Source of the DNA: an uncultured Mollicutes bacterium
GTDB lineage: Bacteria; Bacillota_I; Bacilli_A; RFN20; CAG-826
DNA: 64,000 nt
Assembly (NCBI GenBank): GCA_945936135.1
Contig: CAMESG010000005.1
Coordinates: 1-64,000 of the forward strand
Direction: 5' to 3'
In this document: positions 1 to 7,957 of the stretch, piece after piece
Position numbering within the stretch: position 1 is the first letter of the stretch
How the letters are laid out: each line of letters begins with the position of its first letter
Notes under the pieces: model-generated
Database searches by the model: none
The model's input: the letters and a program-made list of their open reading frames with translations, nothing else
Told to the model about the DNA's origin: nothing
Made by a program: the position numbers and the translations under genes

Positions 1-77
1 GGAAATTCGTTATCAAGCCCAAAAAGAAGTAGAAACAAATTACCTTATAATGACACCTTCGGAGGCCGTGTTTGCCA

Positions 78-578
78 CTAGAGCGCAGCTTCCCAAATAT
101 CCAGAAGACGTTCAAACGAGAAGGCGGCATTTGCCGGGCTCGTCGAAGGTAGCGAAATCACCGATATGTCCGGATGCATTGTCAGAAAATCACTTTGAAA
201 TTTGTAGAACAATTCTTCCGCTTTCCGCCCGTTTAGCAAGATCTTTCGAATGTTCGTTCCTTGGCAAATTTCAAAAAGATTCGATGGAATCGCACTTTTT
301 ATCGACGAATCGGAACTGCCGCGGATTTCGCAAGATTCAATAACGTCATATAGAGCAATGTGATGAAGTTTGCAAAAAATGATTTTATTTTCGATTGTCG
401 TTAAATCATTCTCTCGCAAGATTTTTGCCAAAAGGGGCCAAAAACGGTTCTTTGGGTTGCCGTAATAGAACGAAACAGCGCGGGAAAGAACGCTTGGAAA
501 GGAACCAAGAATCAAAATTTCAGAGTCAGGGAACACCAAAGGATCTAATGTATGTTCGATTCTTTTAGCAGTTGCCAC
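78..578 (-). CDS. DNA-deoxyinosine (hypoxanthine-DNA) glycosylase
   Basis: This 166-residue protein belongs to the uracil-DNA glycosylase superfamily. The stretch ILGSFPS followed by YYGNPKNRFWP near residues 24-50 is typical of hypoxanthine/uracil mismatch glycosylases of the TIGR04274 type, which remove deaminated adenine and start base excision repair in the cytoplasm. The C-terminal motif SLPSTSPANA fits the second active-site loop. Translation starts at GTG (578) and overlaps the end of the upstream dus gene by 14 bases, so the two are probably co-translated. The length is normal for the family. The family assignment is firm; substrate choice between hypoxanthine and uracil is inferred. 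Confidence 0.82.
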   Translation of the reverse strand: MATAKRIEHTLDPLVFPDSEILILGSFPSVLSRAVSFYYGNPKNRFWPLLAKILRENDLTTIENKIIFCKLHHIALYDVIESCEIRGSSDSSIKSAIPSNLFEICQGTNIRKILLNGRKAEELFYKFQSDFLTMHPDISVISLPSTSPANAAFSFERLLDIWEAAL

Positions 579-1554
579 GTTCGATAATCCCTCTAAGAAG
601 GCGGAATAAGTGATCTTGAGTATTAGTGTTCATCGCAATCTCGTTACGGATTTTCTTATAACCCGGGAACCCAGAAAAGAACTTAGGAACAATTCCCCTA
701 AGCTCACGAACCGCAACAAACTCACCTTTTAAATCAATGAGTTTTTGTGAATATTCCATTGCCCATTTCGCCTGTTGAACAACGTCAGGATCCGGAAGTT
801 CTTCACCTGTTTTCAAATAATGATCAATTTGCGTTACAAGGAACGGGTTTCCAATTCCACCCCTTGCGACCATGACGGCATCAGCCTTCGAAATTTCCAA
901 AGCCTCCTTTGCTTTTTCGAGTGTAAAAATATCGCCAGAAACACAAACCGGAATAGAAATTTCTTCTTTGATTTTGGAAATTATCGAGTAATCCGCAACG
1001 CCAGAATAACCTTGAGAACGGGTGCGACAGTGAATTGTCAAAAAGGAAACTCCGGCGTTTTCTAAGCGTTTTGAAACCTCAATGACATTAATGGAATTTT
1101 CATCCCAGCCAAGGCGAATTTTTGCCGATACTGGTTTCGTGGATTTTTCGCATATAGCTCTCATGTAATCTTCAAGAGCTTCTGGGTCTTTAAGCCAAGC
1201 AGATCCAGCCCCGGTTTTAACCACCTTCGTCACAGGGCATCCTAGGTTAATATCCAGGATGTCGTACTCAGCATTCGCCTCCAAAATTTCTATTGCAGAT
1301 ATGGCATTTTCTTTGCAATATCCAAACAATTGCAATCCAATTGGACGATCAAGATCACTGGTTTTTAAATATTCATAAGTTCTTTGGTTCTTATAATTTA
1401 ACCCGCAGTCAGAAATCATTTCGCTGTAGCTTAAACCCACGCCAAACGGTTTCATAAATTCGCGATATGCTAAAGTCGTGACGCCTGCCATTGGTCCTAA
1501 GATAACGCGTGATTTCAAATGAATATTTCCGATTAATAAATCTTCAGATAACAT
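565..1554 (-). CDS. dus: tRNA-dihydrouridine synthase (DusB-like)
   Basis: FMN-dependent reductase that converts uridine to dihydrouridine in tRNA. The protein is a TIM barrel opening with LGPMAGVTTLAYR (FMN-binding start), followed by DINLGCPVTKVVKTGAGSAW containing the catalytic Cys in LGCP, then KIRLGW, IHCRTRSQGY, SGDIF and MVARGGIGNPF (phosphate-binding loop). The start at 1554 is chosen because AGGAG lies just upstream. A longer reading from 1593 would run into the preceding gene and adds 13 residues without homology. The length of 329 residues is typical. It is flanked by the glycosylase, which overlaps its end, and an AbiEi-like gene ending 10 bases upstream, so all three look like one transcript. 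Confidence 0.92.
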   Translation of the reverse strand: MLSEDLLIGNIHLKSRVILGPMAGVTTLAYREFMKPFGVGLSYSEMISDCGLNYKNQRTYEYLKTSDLDRPIGLQLFGYCKENAISAIEILEANAEYDILDINLGCPVTKVVKTGAGSAWLKDPEALEDYMRAICEKSTKPVSAKIRLGWDENSINVIEVSKRLENAGVSFLTIHCRTRSQGYSGVADYSIISKIKEEISIPVCVSGDIFTLEKAKEALEISKADAVMVARGGIGNPFLVTQIDHYLKTGEELPDPDVVQQAKWAMEYSQKLIDLKGEFVAVRELRGIVPKFFSGFPGYKKIRNEIAMNTNTQDHLFRLLRGIIERGNC

Positions 1555-1564
1555 ATGGAAACTC

Positions 1565-2314
1565 CTATTTAATATAGTCAGATAGCTTTTCAAAAATTTC
1601 AGCTGGCAAATTTTCTTGAATCAATTGATAAACAAGTCCATCAACCTTCCGTCTTTTCGCATAATTCATGACCGTCGATACCTTGAAGTCATAACGAGAT
1701 ATCAAATAAGAAACTTTAGATGTTAAGTCTTCTGTTGGAAAAGCAAAATTCAAGAATGAATCACACAGCAAATCTACAATAAGTTTCTCTATGGTTATGC
1801 TTCCGTTCGATTGACAAGGTGCCTTGCTGAAGAGCTTTTTAATGACGATTCCGCTATCTTCGAAATACATTTCTAAATCACGGTTCGAAGGGCTTAGCAT
1901 CGCCCTTCTACTATTTGAATTGTGAAGTTCGTAGTACAAAGGGAAGGTAAGATCTTTAGGCGTCTCAAGCACCGTAGCTTTTCGAAATTCTTCTATCATA
2001 AGAGCGCTAGCTAACGCTTCTATCGAGTATATACAGAACGGCTTTTCTCTCGTGATAGATTTCGTTACATCCAACAGCTTTTTAGATGGCTTCCAACTTT
2101 TTAACTCATTGAATGGCTTGGTCAACCTTTTGTAATAGCCATAGCCTAGGCCGAAAATCTTTTTTTCTTGAGTCAAGACACCCAAGGCCCACTGGCAGGA
2201 CGCGGGAGAAAAATTCGGATGAAGCCGAAAAACGAGATCAAAGAACTCGTCTTTCGTATAAATTCTTTCGTCCATTATCGAAAGAATGTCATCAAATTGA
2301 TTTTTCACGAACAT
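1565..2314 (-). CDS. AbiEi/DUF6577-like protein, orphan antitoxin-type regulator
   Basis: About 249 residues. The N-terminal half looks like a small winged-helix region (YTKDEFFDLVF, then ALGVLTQEKKIFGLGYGYYKR). The C-terminal half has IEKLIVDLLCD and YAKRRKVDGLVY, which resemble AbiEi-type antitoxins (DUF6577) of AbiE-like toxin systems. No AbiEii nucleotidyltransferase partner lies next to it; downstream is dus. The region is AT-rich compared with the rest of the window, which suggests acquisition. The start is uncertain. The ATG at 2314 directly abuts a TATTAT box, so GTG at 2308 or ATG at 2275 (MDERIYTK) may be used instead. The family call is from memory of motifs and is moderate. Confidence 0.5.
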   Translation of the reverse strand: MFVKNQFDDILSIMDERIYTKDEFFDLVFRLHPNFSPASCQWALGVLTQEKKIFGLGYGYYKRLTKPFNELKSWKPSKKLLDVTKSITREKPFCIYSIEALASALMIEEFRKATVLETPKDLTFPLYYELHNSNSRRAMLSPSNRDLEMYFEDSGIVIKKLFSKAPCQSNGSITIEKLIVDLLCDSFLNFAFPTEDLTSKVSYLISRYDFKVSTVMNYAKRRKVDGLVYQLIQENLPAEIFEKLSDYIK

Positions 2315-2475
2315 ATAATACTACACTTAATATATTTTGCCATTTTTCAATATTGTGTCCTTTTATATCTTTTGCCAATTTCAAATTTATCCCTATTAAT
2401 CGAATGTTTTCGCTTGTTAGGTATTCCAGAAATCTTCAAGTTTGTGTTCTCTGTTTCTTTTCGAAAATCAAATGA

Positions 2476-2533
2476 AAAGCGGCCTATATATCGCCACTTC
2501 CCACGAATGGAAAGTTCGTTGATAGGCCGCTTT
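2476..2533 (-). terminator. Hairpin terminator after the dipeptidase gene
   Basis: Perfect 12-base arms (AAAGCGGCCTAT and its complement) enclose a 34-base interior and are followed on the minus strand by a T-rich tract. It sits 8 bases past the stop codon of the dipeptidase gene and separates it from the AbiEi-like gene. Confidence 0.7.
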
Positions 2534-2540
2534 CGCTTTT

Positions 2541-3968
2541 TCAGTTATCGAAACGATGGAAACCGTTTTTCATCCCGTTTGAAGCTTCTTGCAAAACCAA
2601 ACGAAGCGTTTTTTTCGTTTCCTTTTGAGCCATCTCGGCTACTTCTTTGTTGGCTTTTTCAAGGAGAACTAAATCATTGGATTCAGCGAATAAGGCATCA
2701 TAATGGTTCAAAATTGCTCTTCCTTGATTCATCGTTGAAGATTGATAACGCTCAATGTGGATAATGGAGGTGCCATAGCTCACGTCTGCGAGCACACCCA
2801 AATAACGTGAACCCCAATATAGGTTCCTCGTAATATCCATTTCTTCGGTTGTGCCAGAGAAATATTTGGGGAAAGAAGGCACGTTCACATAAAGCGGGAA
2901 CATCGAATTGAAGGCGTTGGAAGCGAAACAAATCCATTCAACGCCTTTGATTGCATCGGGTACCCAAGAGCGAATTTGAAGCACCGCCATGACGCTGGTG
3001 CGATTAATTCCAATGGATCGGTAAATTCCCTTTCTCGGGTCGTTTCCGCGCCCATACGGGTTATATGGCGTTCCTTGGTAGTAAGACGAAAGAATATATT
3101 TCACCTCTTCCGGCGAAATTTTTCTTTCCGGAACCAAAGCCCAGGGAATATCGTCGCTTTCAGGCGTATAATCGGCGTTTTCTCCATCCCAATAATACGT
3201 CCTTGGATTGAAGTAGCGCGCCATATACCAGCCGCGAGGAGTGTTATAGACATGATCCGCATCGGTATGAGATCCGAAAATCAAGCGTGGGTTGATTTCA
3301 TCGCTGATTTCGTCCGAAAGGCGATATTTTTTAATGAAATCCATAAGATCTTTGGAGCAGAGATTCTCTTTTCCGTCGCCAAAAGCGTCTTTAAAGTCAA
3401 AACGATCCAAACCGAATTGGTTCGGCATAATCACGTATTCCTCGTCTTTAACGCGGCGCGCCATCCAATGGTGCCCGCCAATCGATTCAAGCCACCAGAC
3501 TTCGTTTTCATCATTAAAGGCAATTCCGTTGGATTCATAAGTGCCATATTGTTCAAGTAAGGCGCCCAAGCGAAGAACGCCCTCTCTCGCGCTGTGGATG
3601 TAGGGCAGAACCAAAAGGACAAGATCCTCTTCCCCGATGCCTTCTTTAACATATGGATCGGCGCCCATTACACGCGGATTGCTGGTCGTAGTTTCCGTTG
3701 CGGTCATGCCAACATTCGCGGAATTGATGCCGTTTGCGGGCCAAACGCCGGCTTTGGCCGTGACGTTCGGAGTCGAGGTATACCTCATTGGGTTATCCGG
3801 CAACTCGACCGTCAATAATTTGCTTTTGTTTTTGTAGATTTTCGGTTGTTTCGAAGGATCGACGACGATGAGCTTTTTCGTATCAAAACGGCCGTCGTCG
3901 TTGCGCGCGATCATCGTGGAACCATCCACGGAAGCCTTCTTGCCAACCAATATTGTTGTACAGGGCAT
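2541..3968 (-). CDS. pepD: C69-family dipeptidase
   Basis: 475-residue N-terminal nucleophile hydrolase of peptidase family C69 (dipeptidase A type, formerly U34), which cleaves a broad range of dipeptides. The protein begins MPCTTILVGKKAS with Cys3, which in this family becomes the nucleophile after processing. It continues with DGSTMIARNDD, GINSANVGMTATETTTSNP and WWLESIGGHHWMARRV, all family landmarks. No export signal precedes the Cys, which fits a cytoplasmic enzyme. A strong AGGAGG lies upstream of the ATG. Upstream at about 3985-4010 an imperfect inverted repeat (GGTGTTT / AAACACACC) overlaps the likely promoter and might be an operator. Single gene, ended by a hairpin at 2476-2533. 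Confidence 0.9.
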   Translation of the reverse strand: MPCTTILVGKKASVDGSTMIARNDDGRFDTKKLIVVDPSKQPKIYKNKSKLLTVELPDNPMRYTSTPNVTAKAGVWPANGINSANVGMTATETTTSNPRVMGADPYVKEGIGEEDLVLLVLPYIHSAREGVLRLGALLEQYGTYESNGIAFNDENEVWWLESIGGHHWMARRVKDEEYVIMPNQFGLDRFDFKDAFGDGKENLCSKDLMDFIKKYRLSDEISDEINPRLIFGSHTDADHVYNTPRGWYMARYFNPRTYYWDGENADYTPESDDIPWALVPERKISPEEVKYILSSYYQGTPYNPYGRGNDPRKGIYRSIGINRTSVMAVLQIRSWVPDAIKGVEWICFASNAFNSMFPLYVNVPSFPKYFSGTTEEMDITRNLYWGSRYLGVLADVSYGTSIIHIERYQSSTMNQGRAILNHYDALFAESNDLVLLEKANKEVAEMAQKETKKTLRLVLQEASNGMKNGFHRFDN

Positions 3969-4033
3969 ACTAAAACCTCCTATCGGTGTTTCATTCTAAA
4001 AACACACCGAAGAAAAGCAAGAAATACGAATTA

Positions 4034-4876
4034 TCACTTTAAGGAATCAAGCCAGAATTTTAACGCTCCATAGGCGTATTGATTCCAAGCGGACTCATGG
4101 TGAATGGCATTTGAATCGTAAACAAACGCGGTCTGATCGCGCGAGAAGCCTTTGGAAAGTAAATGCTTGTACACAAACTCCGTCGGGCGGGGGAAGATGC
4201 GTTCGAATCCTTTTCCGCCGGAGTAGAAGTAGATCATTCCGTATTCTTTTGGATCTGGATTCCAAGCCTTGATCGCCGCTTGGAATTCCGGCTTCCTGTA
4301 GATGCAGAATCCAGGAGAAAAGCACAGGCAAAATCCGATTTTCTCGCGGTGGCGGACAAATCCGTAAAAGGACATAAGCCCACCCATCGAAGAACCACCA
4401 AAGCCCGTATATTCTTTTCGTGGGTCAGTATGAAACATGCGATCAATTCTTGGTTTCAGTGTATTGAAGAAGAAGTCCACATAAACTTCGCCTTTCAAAT
4501 CGTAATTGGCCAAGTCCTTCATGGAAGAGCGAAAAATGCCAGGAACGGCCATTTCCGAAGCCCTCTCCATCTCCCCACAAGGGCAATCAACACCGACAAG
4601 CAAGAAAGGACGGGCGCCTTTGAAAATCAAGCGTTCTGCAACCTCATCAAGATTCCATTCGCCATAAGCAGTTGTATATTCGTCCACCATGTTTTGCCCA
4701 TCACACATATAAAGGGCGGGATAACGGGTGGCCGTATCATTTTCATCATAACAATCCGGTACCCATACACGAATCGTTCTCTTTTTGTTATCAAAAGGGA
4801 CATCCATTTTTGCCGTGTATAGTCTCCCAAAAGAAATCGCATTCGGTTTTTTGCGGTATAATTTGAATTCTTCCAT
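4034..4876 (-). CDS. Putative esterase (alpha/beta hydrolase, esterase D family)
   Basis: 280 residues beginning MEEFKLYRKK. The start at 4876 has an upstream AAAGGGATGA; the open frame continues to 5197 but that part has no recognisable content and poor composition. The body matches the PF00756 esterase family: VWVPDCYDEND, YPALYMCDGQNM, a nucleophile elbow GFGGSSMGGLMS with the catalytic Ser, and a late His in SNAIHHESAW. These enzymes hydrolyse acyl esters, including enterobactin-type or phenolic esters in relatives. No signal peptide is seen. The substrate cannot be told. A 65-base gap separates it from the dipeptidase gene on the same strand. Confidence 0.78.
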   Translation of the reverse strand: MEEFKLYRKKPNAISFGRLYTAKMDVPFDNKKRTIRVWVPDCYDENDTATRYPALYMCDGQNMVDEYTTAYGEWNLDEVAERLIFKGARPFLLVGVDCPCGEMERASEMAVPGIFRSSMKDLANYDLKGEVYVDFFFNTLKPRIDRMFHTDPRKEYTGFGGSSMGGLMSFYGFVRHREKIGFCLCFSPGFCIYRKPEFQAAIKAWNPDPKEYGMIYFYSGGKGFERIFPRPTEFVYKHLLSKGFSRDQTAFVYDSNAIHHESAWNQYAYGALKFWLDSLK

Positions 4877-5255
4877 TTCATCCCTTTCTAAAACCGCACA
4901 AAAACCCGTTATCTTTTTTAAAACAAGCGTAAATGAGCGACTTTGATCACGTTTTAATTGTAGCGGATTTTGTAAAAAGAAAAAGCATGAAAGCATGAAA
5001 GTATTTATCAAAACAATCTCATTTGTTTCACTGTGATTATCAAAGAATAGAAAATTCATCGGTGAGTTTTCAAATTCGTTTTCTAGCGATAGATTGAGGA
5101 GAACCGCGCTCATAAAGACATATCGCAATGCGTTGTCTTTTATCGTATATAGGAAACTTTCCTGAAAATTTTCATGCTTCTTGCTTTGCCTTTTCATAAT
5201 GCTTGAAAAAGTCTAACAACACAAAGCATTTGTGATCATTGATTCATTTGAAAAG
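4877..5255. other. Gene-free stretch between esterase gene and tmRNA terminator
   Basis: About 380 AT-rich bases. The esterase reading frame stays open through much of it on the minus strand, but the translated part (for example MKRQSKKHENFQESF) shows no family resemblance and lacks a ribosome-binding site. It probably holds the esterase promoter. I see no RNA gene or repeat here. Confidence 0.5.
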
Positions 5256-5280
5256 AAAAAGAGGCCGATCGTTCAGCCTC
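5256..5280 (-). terminator. Rho-independent terminator of tmRNA gene
   Basis: On the minus strand GAGGC and GCCTC arms around a ten-base loop are followed by TTTTTCTTTTC. It lies 34 bases beyond the 3' CCA of the tmRNA. Confidence 0.8.
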
Positions 5281-5313
5281 AGTTCTCGCGCAAAGTGCGC
5301 GGTTGTGTCAAAT

Positions 5314-5710
5314 TGGTGGAGTCGCGGGGAATCGAACCCCGGTCCGAAGGACATCCCTCAATGACCTCTACAGCTTAGTTCCGGTCAAATCACCACGAAG
5401 CTGGACCGGAACAAGTAGACTTCGTGGTTTGGCTTAGGGTTTTTCGTCCCTCGAAGCAGCCAAATCGAGAGCTTATCGCTTTTTGTTGCCCCCAATTTCG
5501 CCAAAGCGAGAAACGCGAAGAGGGAGGTGCTCGTCCGCTAAAATGGCGCGGAACCGTTTTTCAGGTGCAATTAGGCGCGAGCGAGGACGCGGGCGTTGTT
5601 GCCGAGCATCCAAGGTTTGACAGTGTTGTCAGTTATTGGTTTTTGGCGGTAAGTCGCCACCTTGCTGCAATCAAAGACAGACGTTCCCCCGTCAAAACCA
5701 GTACGGCCCC
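5314..5710 (-). ncRNA. ssrA: tmRNA (transfer-messenger RNA)
   Basis: About 397 nt. The 3' end reads GGGGTTCGATTCCCCGCGAC then TCCACCA, a T-arm and acceptor stem with encoded CCA. The 5' end reads GGGGCCGTACTGG then TTTTGACGGGGG, the conserved tmRNA start. The ends pair with one mismatch. Between them lie GC-rich pseudoknot arms such as TTCCGGTC/GACCGGAA. It rescues stalled ribosomes by adding a degradation tag. The most likely tag frame runs from GAC at 5630 to TAA at 5571 and reads DNTVKPWMLGNNARVLARA; the upstream ATAACT resembles the resume-codon context in Bacillus. The RNA call is firm and the exact tag start is inferred. Confidence 0.95.
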
Positions 5711-5744
5711 AGGAGAAGTACCAAGCAACACTTCTTGGCGCTTC

Positions 5745-5750
5745 ATTATA
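5745..5750 (-). promoter_or_regulatory. -10 box upstream of tmRNA
   Basis: A perfect TATAAT on the minus strand lies 34 bases before the tmRNA 5' end, allowing a short precursor leader to be trimmed by RNase P. The -35 region (around 5768-5773) is poor. Confidence 0.5.
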
Positions 5751-5789
5751 GGGTCCGACCTTTAAAAATGGAAGAAATCCGTTTCATTT

Positions 5790-7199
5790 TTATATTCGTT
5801 CCGAAGGCCACGTTCGATTCTCTTTAAACCAATCCGTTTCCTTTAGAATCGTGTCGTTGCTCGAACCATGAACTTCAAGATCCATGCCAAGCGAAGTGCA
5901 AACGATGTTGCCGTTTAAAGAATCCGCGCGATCTTCGTGCCAAAGCGAGGTTACGTAAATCTTTTCGGTGTATTTCCCCATGACATTCACCGTGGCTTGA
6001 GCAGGGAACTCGTTTCCAGCGGTCGGACGGAATTCCTTGGTGCCAGCACAGCAACAAATACAGATGACTTCGGGGCGAATCACCGAAAGCAATGCATCAG
6101 AATTCGCGGTGTAAGAGCCGTGGTGAGCGCCTTTAAACAACGTGACTTGAGGCAATGTGTTAGACGCCACCAAAGAAGCCTCGCCTCCCGCTTCAAGATC
6201 GCCCGTGAAGAGGTAATGGTTCTCTCCTTGGGTAAAAAGCAAGCACACCGAATAGTTATTTTCATCGCCTTTCGCGCTTTCGACGTAATACTTGTGATAA
6301 AGGATCTCCATGGTGATCCCAGAGGCGATTTCGTACGACTTCTGGGCGCCTTCTTTCGACTCGTTCCAGCACTCTAACGCAGTGAAATGTTTCGCTCCGC
6401 TTGCAACTTCGGCGGTTCTTTCTTCTACATAACGATTGTAAATGGAAGAGGTGGTGTCGGTCTTTGGGAAGTCGATGATCGTGCCGACGTCGAATTGTTT
6501 GAAGATGCCGGGGGCGGCGTTCGTGCCAACAAAGCCCGCGATATGATCCTGGTGAGCGTGCGTTGCGACAACGTACTCAAGTTTATTGTCTTCAACCAGA
6601 CCGGGTTGTTTTAAGTATTTTCCAATCGTCCCAGCGGAATATTGGCGGCTTCCGGCGTCAATCAAAATGTCGGTTTCGCCGGCCTTAATGTAGACGGAGT
6701 CGCCGGTATATTGGTTCCCAAGCTCAAGGAAGTGGATTGAAATAGAATCGGCGGTGATCGAAGTTACAACAACAGATCTTTCCAAGGATTTCACCAATTT
6801 TTCGTGTTCGATGGAATAGGTTACTTTAAAGGTTGCTTCCTTTGAGGTATCCACGGTTGGAACCGTTACGCCATCGCACGTGTAAACCGTTTTGATCTCA
6901 TTGGAAATGTCTTTGCCTTCGTAAGTTGCTTTGGCGCCCTTTTCAACGTAGGCCGATTCCAAGGCCACGGAATAAGAAGAAGGGCCATTAAGCACAAAGG
7001 ACATCTCGGGTTCCGGCGGGAAGAAATATTGCCGCGCAAAATATCCCGCGACCCCAAGAGCGATGATCGCGATCACCGCCAGCACAAACGCAACAGGATG
7101 TTTTTTCCTAACTTTCTTGATCTCTTTTTTCGCCGTCTTCTTTATCTTCTTTCCGGTAGAAGACGCCTTTTTCTTTTGAGCTGGTTTTTGCTCTGACAT
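5790..7199 (-). CDS. Membrane-anchored ComEC-like metallo-beta-lactamase-fold protein
   Basis: 469 residues starting MSEQKPAQKKK (GAGG upstream at a good distance; five extra residues are possible from 7214). Layout: a Lys-rich cytoplasmic tail (1-38), one membrane segment (about 39-60, FVLAVIAIIALGVAGYFA), an Ig-like DUF5011-type domain (about 70-150), then a metallo-beta-lactamase fold with THAHQDHIAGF (HxHxDH), LIDAGS, LFTGDLE and KGAHHGS. The last part resembles the extracellular domain of ComEC/Rec2, so it may be a surface phosphodiesterase or nuclease. It has none of the ComEC channel segments, so DNA uptake cannot be claimed. It lies downstream of a small membrane protein gene on the same strand. 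Confidence 0.8.
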   Translation of the reverse strand: MSEQKPAQKKKASSTGKKIKKTAKKEIKKVRKKHPVAFVLAVIAIIALGVAGYFARQYFFPPEPEMSFVLNGPSSYSVALESAYVEKGAKATYEGKDISNEIKTVYTCDGVTVPTVDTSKEATFKVTYSIEHEKLVKSLERSVVVTSITADSISIHFLELGNQYTGDSVYIKAGETDILIDAGSRQYSAGTIGKYLKQPGLVEDNKLEYVVATHAHQDHIAGFVGTNAAPGIFKQFDVGTIIDFPKTDTTSSIYNRYVEERTAEVASGAKHFTALECWNESKEGAQKSYEIASGITMEILYHKYYVESAKGDENNYSVCLLFTQGENHYLFTGDLEAGGEASLVASNTLPQVTLFKGAHHGSYTANSDALLSVIRPEVICICCCAGTKEFRPTAGNEFPAQATVNVMGKYTEKIYVTSLWHEDRADSLNGNIVCTSLGMDLEVHGSSNDTILKETDWFKENRTWPSERI

Positions 7200-7308
7200 A
7201 ACGTCTCGCCTCAACTTGTTTCCGAAACCATAATAAAGGATGAAAACGCCTTTCTCAACGGAAAGAAGAGAGGATTGAAGAAATATTCAAAAACAGAACG
7301 TTCGTTGG

Positions 7309-7821
7309 CTATTTGCGCCGTCTTTTACGCCAATAGCGCTTGGAACGAACAATTAAAATCACCAAGAAGAGAATGGACAGAACGAAACAGAAAACCGCGA
7401 GAAATAATCCGTAGTCATAGCTAACATCCGCGGCGTTCATCGAAGGGTTTCCTAAAGCCAAGAATTGAGGCGAAAAAAAGAGGGCGATCGTTCCCGCGAG
7501 CAATAGGAAAAGCCCAACCGTGAGGTTAGCTGGGGTGTTCCTGCCAAAGAGAACGGCCAAGAAAGCCAAAACGAAAACCGAAAGAAGAACTAAAAACCAA
7601 ACATTGAAGGAGAAGGGGAAGGTGACACGAACCCCGTTAACCACTTCCATTTGGAGACCGCCGAAATAGACGTAGAAAGAGTGAAGCGACACATAGGTGC
7701 CGTCGCTGGCTCTCGTCCCTAAAATCGGCAGAAAGAGAAAGCCAATGCCAACAAGCATCAAAATCGCGACCAAATAGCTTGGCCAGCCTATCGTTTTTTG
7801 CTTTCTTTTATCCTCGTCCAC
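7309..7821 (-). CDS. Small multi-pass membrane protein, unknown function
   Basis: 170 residues with four hydrophobic stretches (about 15-33, 62-82, 90-110 and 135-155) and a strongly basic C-terminus (RSKRYWRKRRRK). I do not recognise the family. Translation probably starts at GTG (7821). A TAGATAAT box ends 7 bases before the GTG and no Shine-Dalgarno sequence is present, so the mRNA may be leaderless. It may be co-transcribed with the metallo-beta-lactamase-fold gene 110 bases downstream. Confidence 0.6.
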   Translation of the reverse strand: MDEDKRKQKTIGWPSYLVAILMLVGIGFLFLPILGTRASDGTYVSLHSFYVYFGGLQMEVVNGVRVTFPFSFNVWFLVLLSVFVLAFLAVLFGRNTPANLTVGLFLLLAGTIALFFSPQFLALGNPSMNAADVSYDYGLFLAVFCFVLSILFLVILIVRSKRYWRKRRRK

Positions 7822-7957
7822 GTCGGTAATTATCTATGGTTTGGCCATTTGAGTAAACAAAAAACGAAAACACGGTCCTTCCGGCGAACCATATTATGGT
7901 TTTCAAATACCTTCAACTCGTGTATTGTTTACTTTGCTTAAGCAAAAGAGTACCGAA

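Noticed and set aside
1-77. TATAAT near base 46 as a promoter for a plus-strand gene
   Set aside because: The frame it would serve is antisense to the glycosylase gene and has no coding features.
5314-5390. tRNA-like 3' end with CCA
   Set aside because: Part of tmRNA: no anticodon arm follows, and the conserved tmRNA 5' end is 390 bases away.
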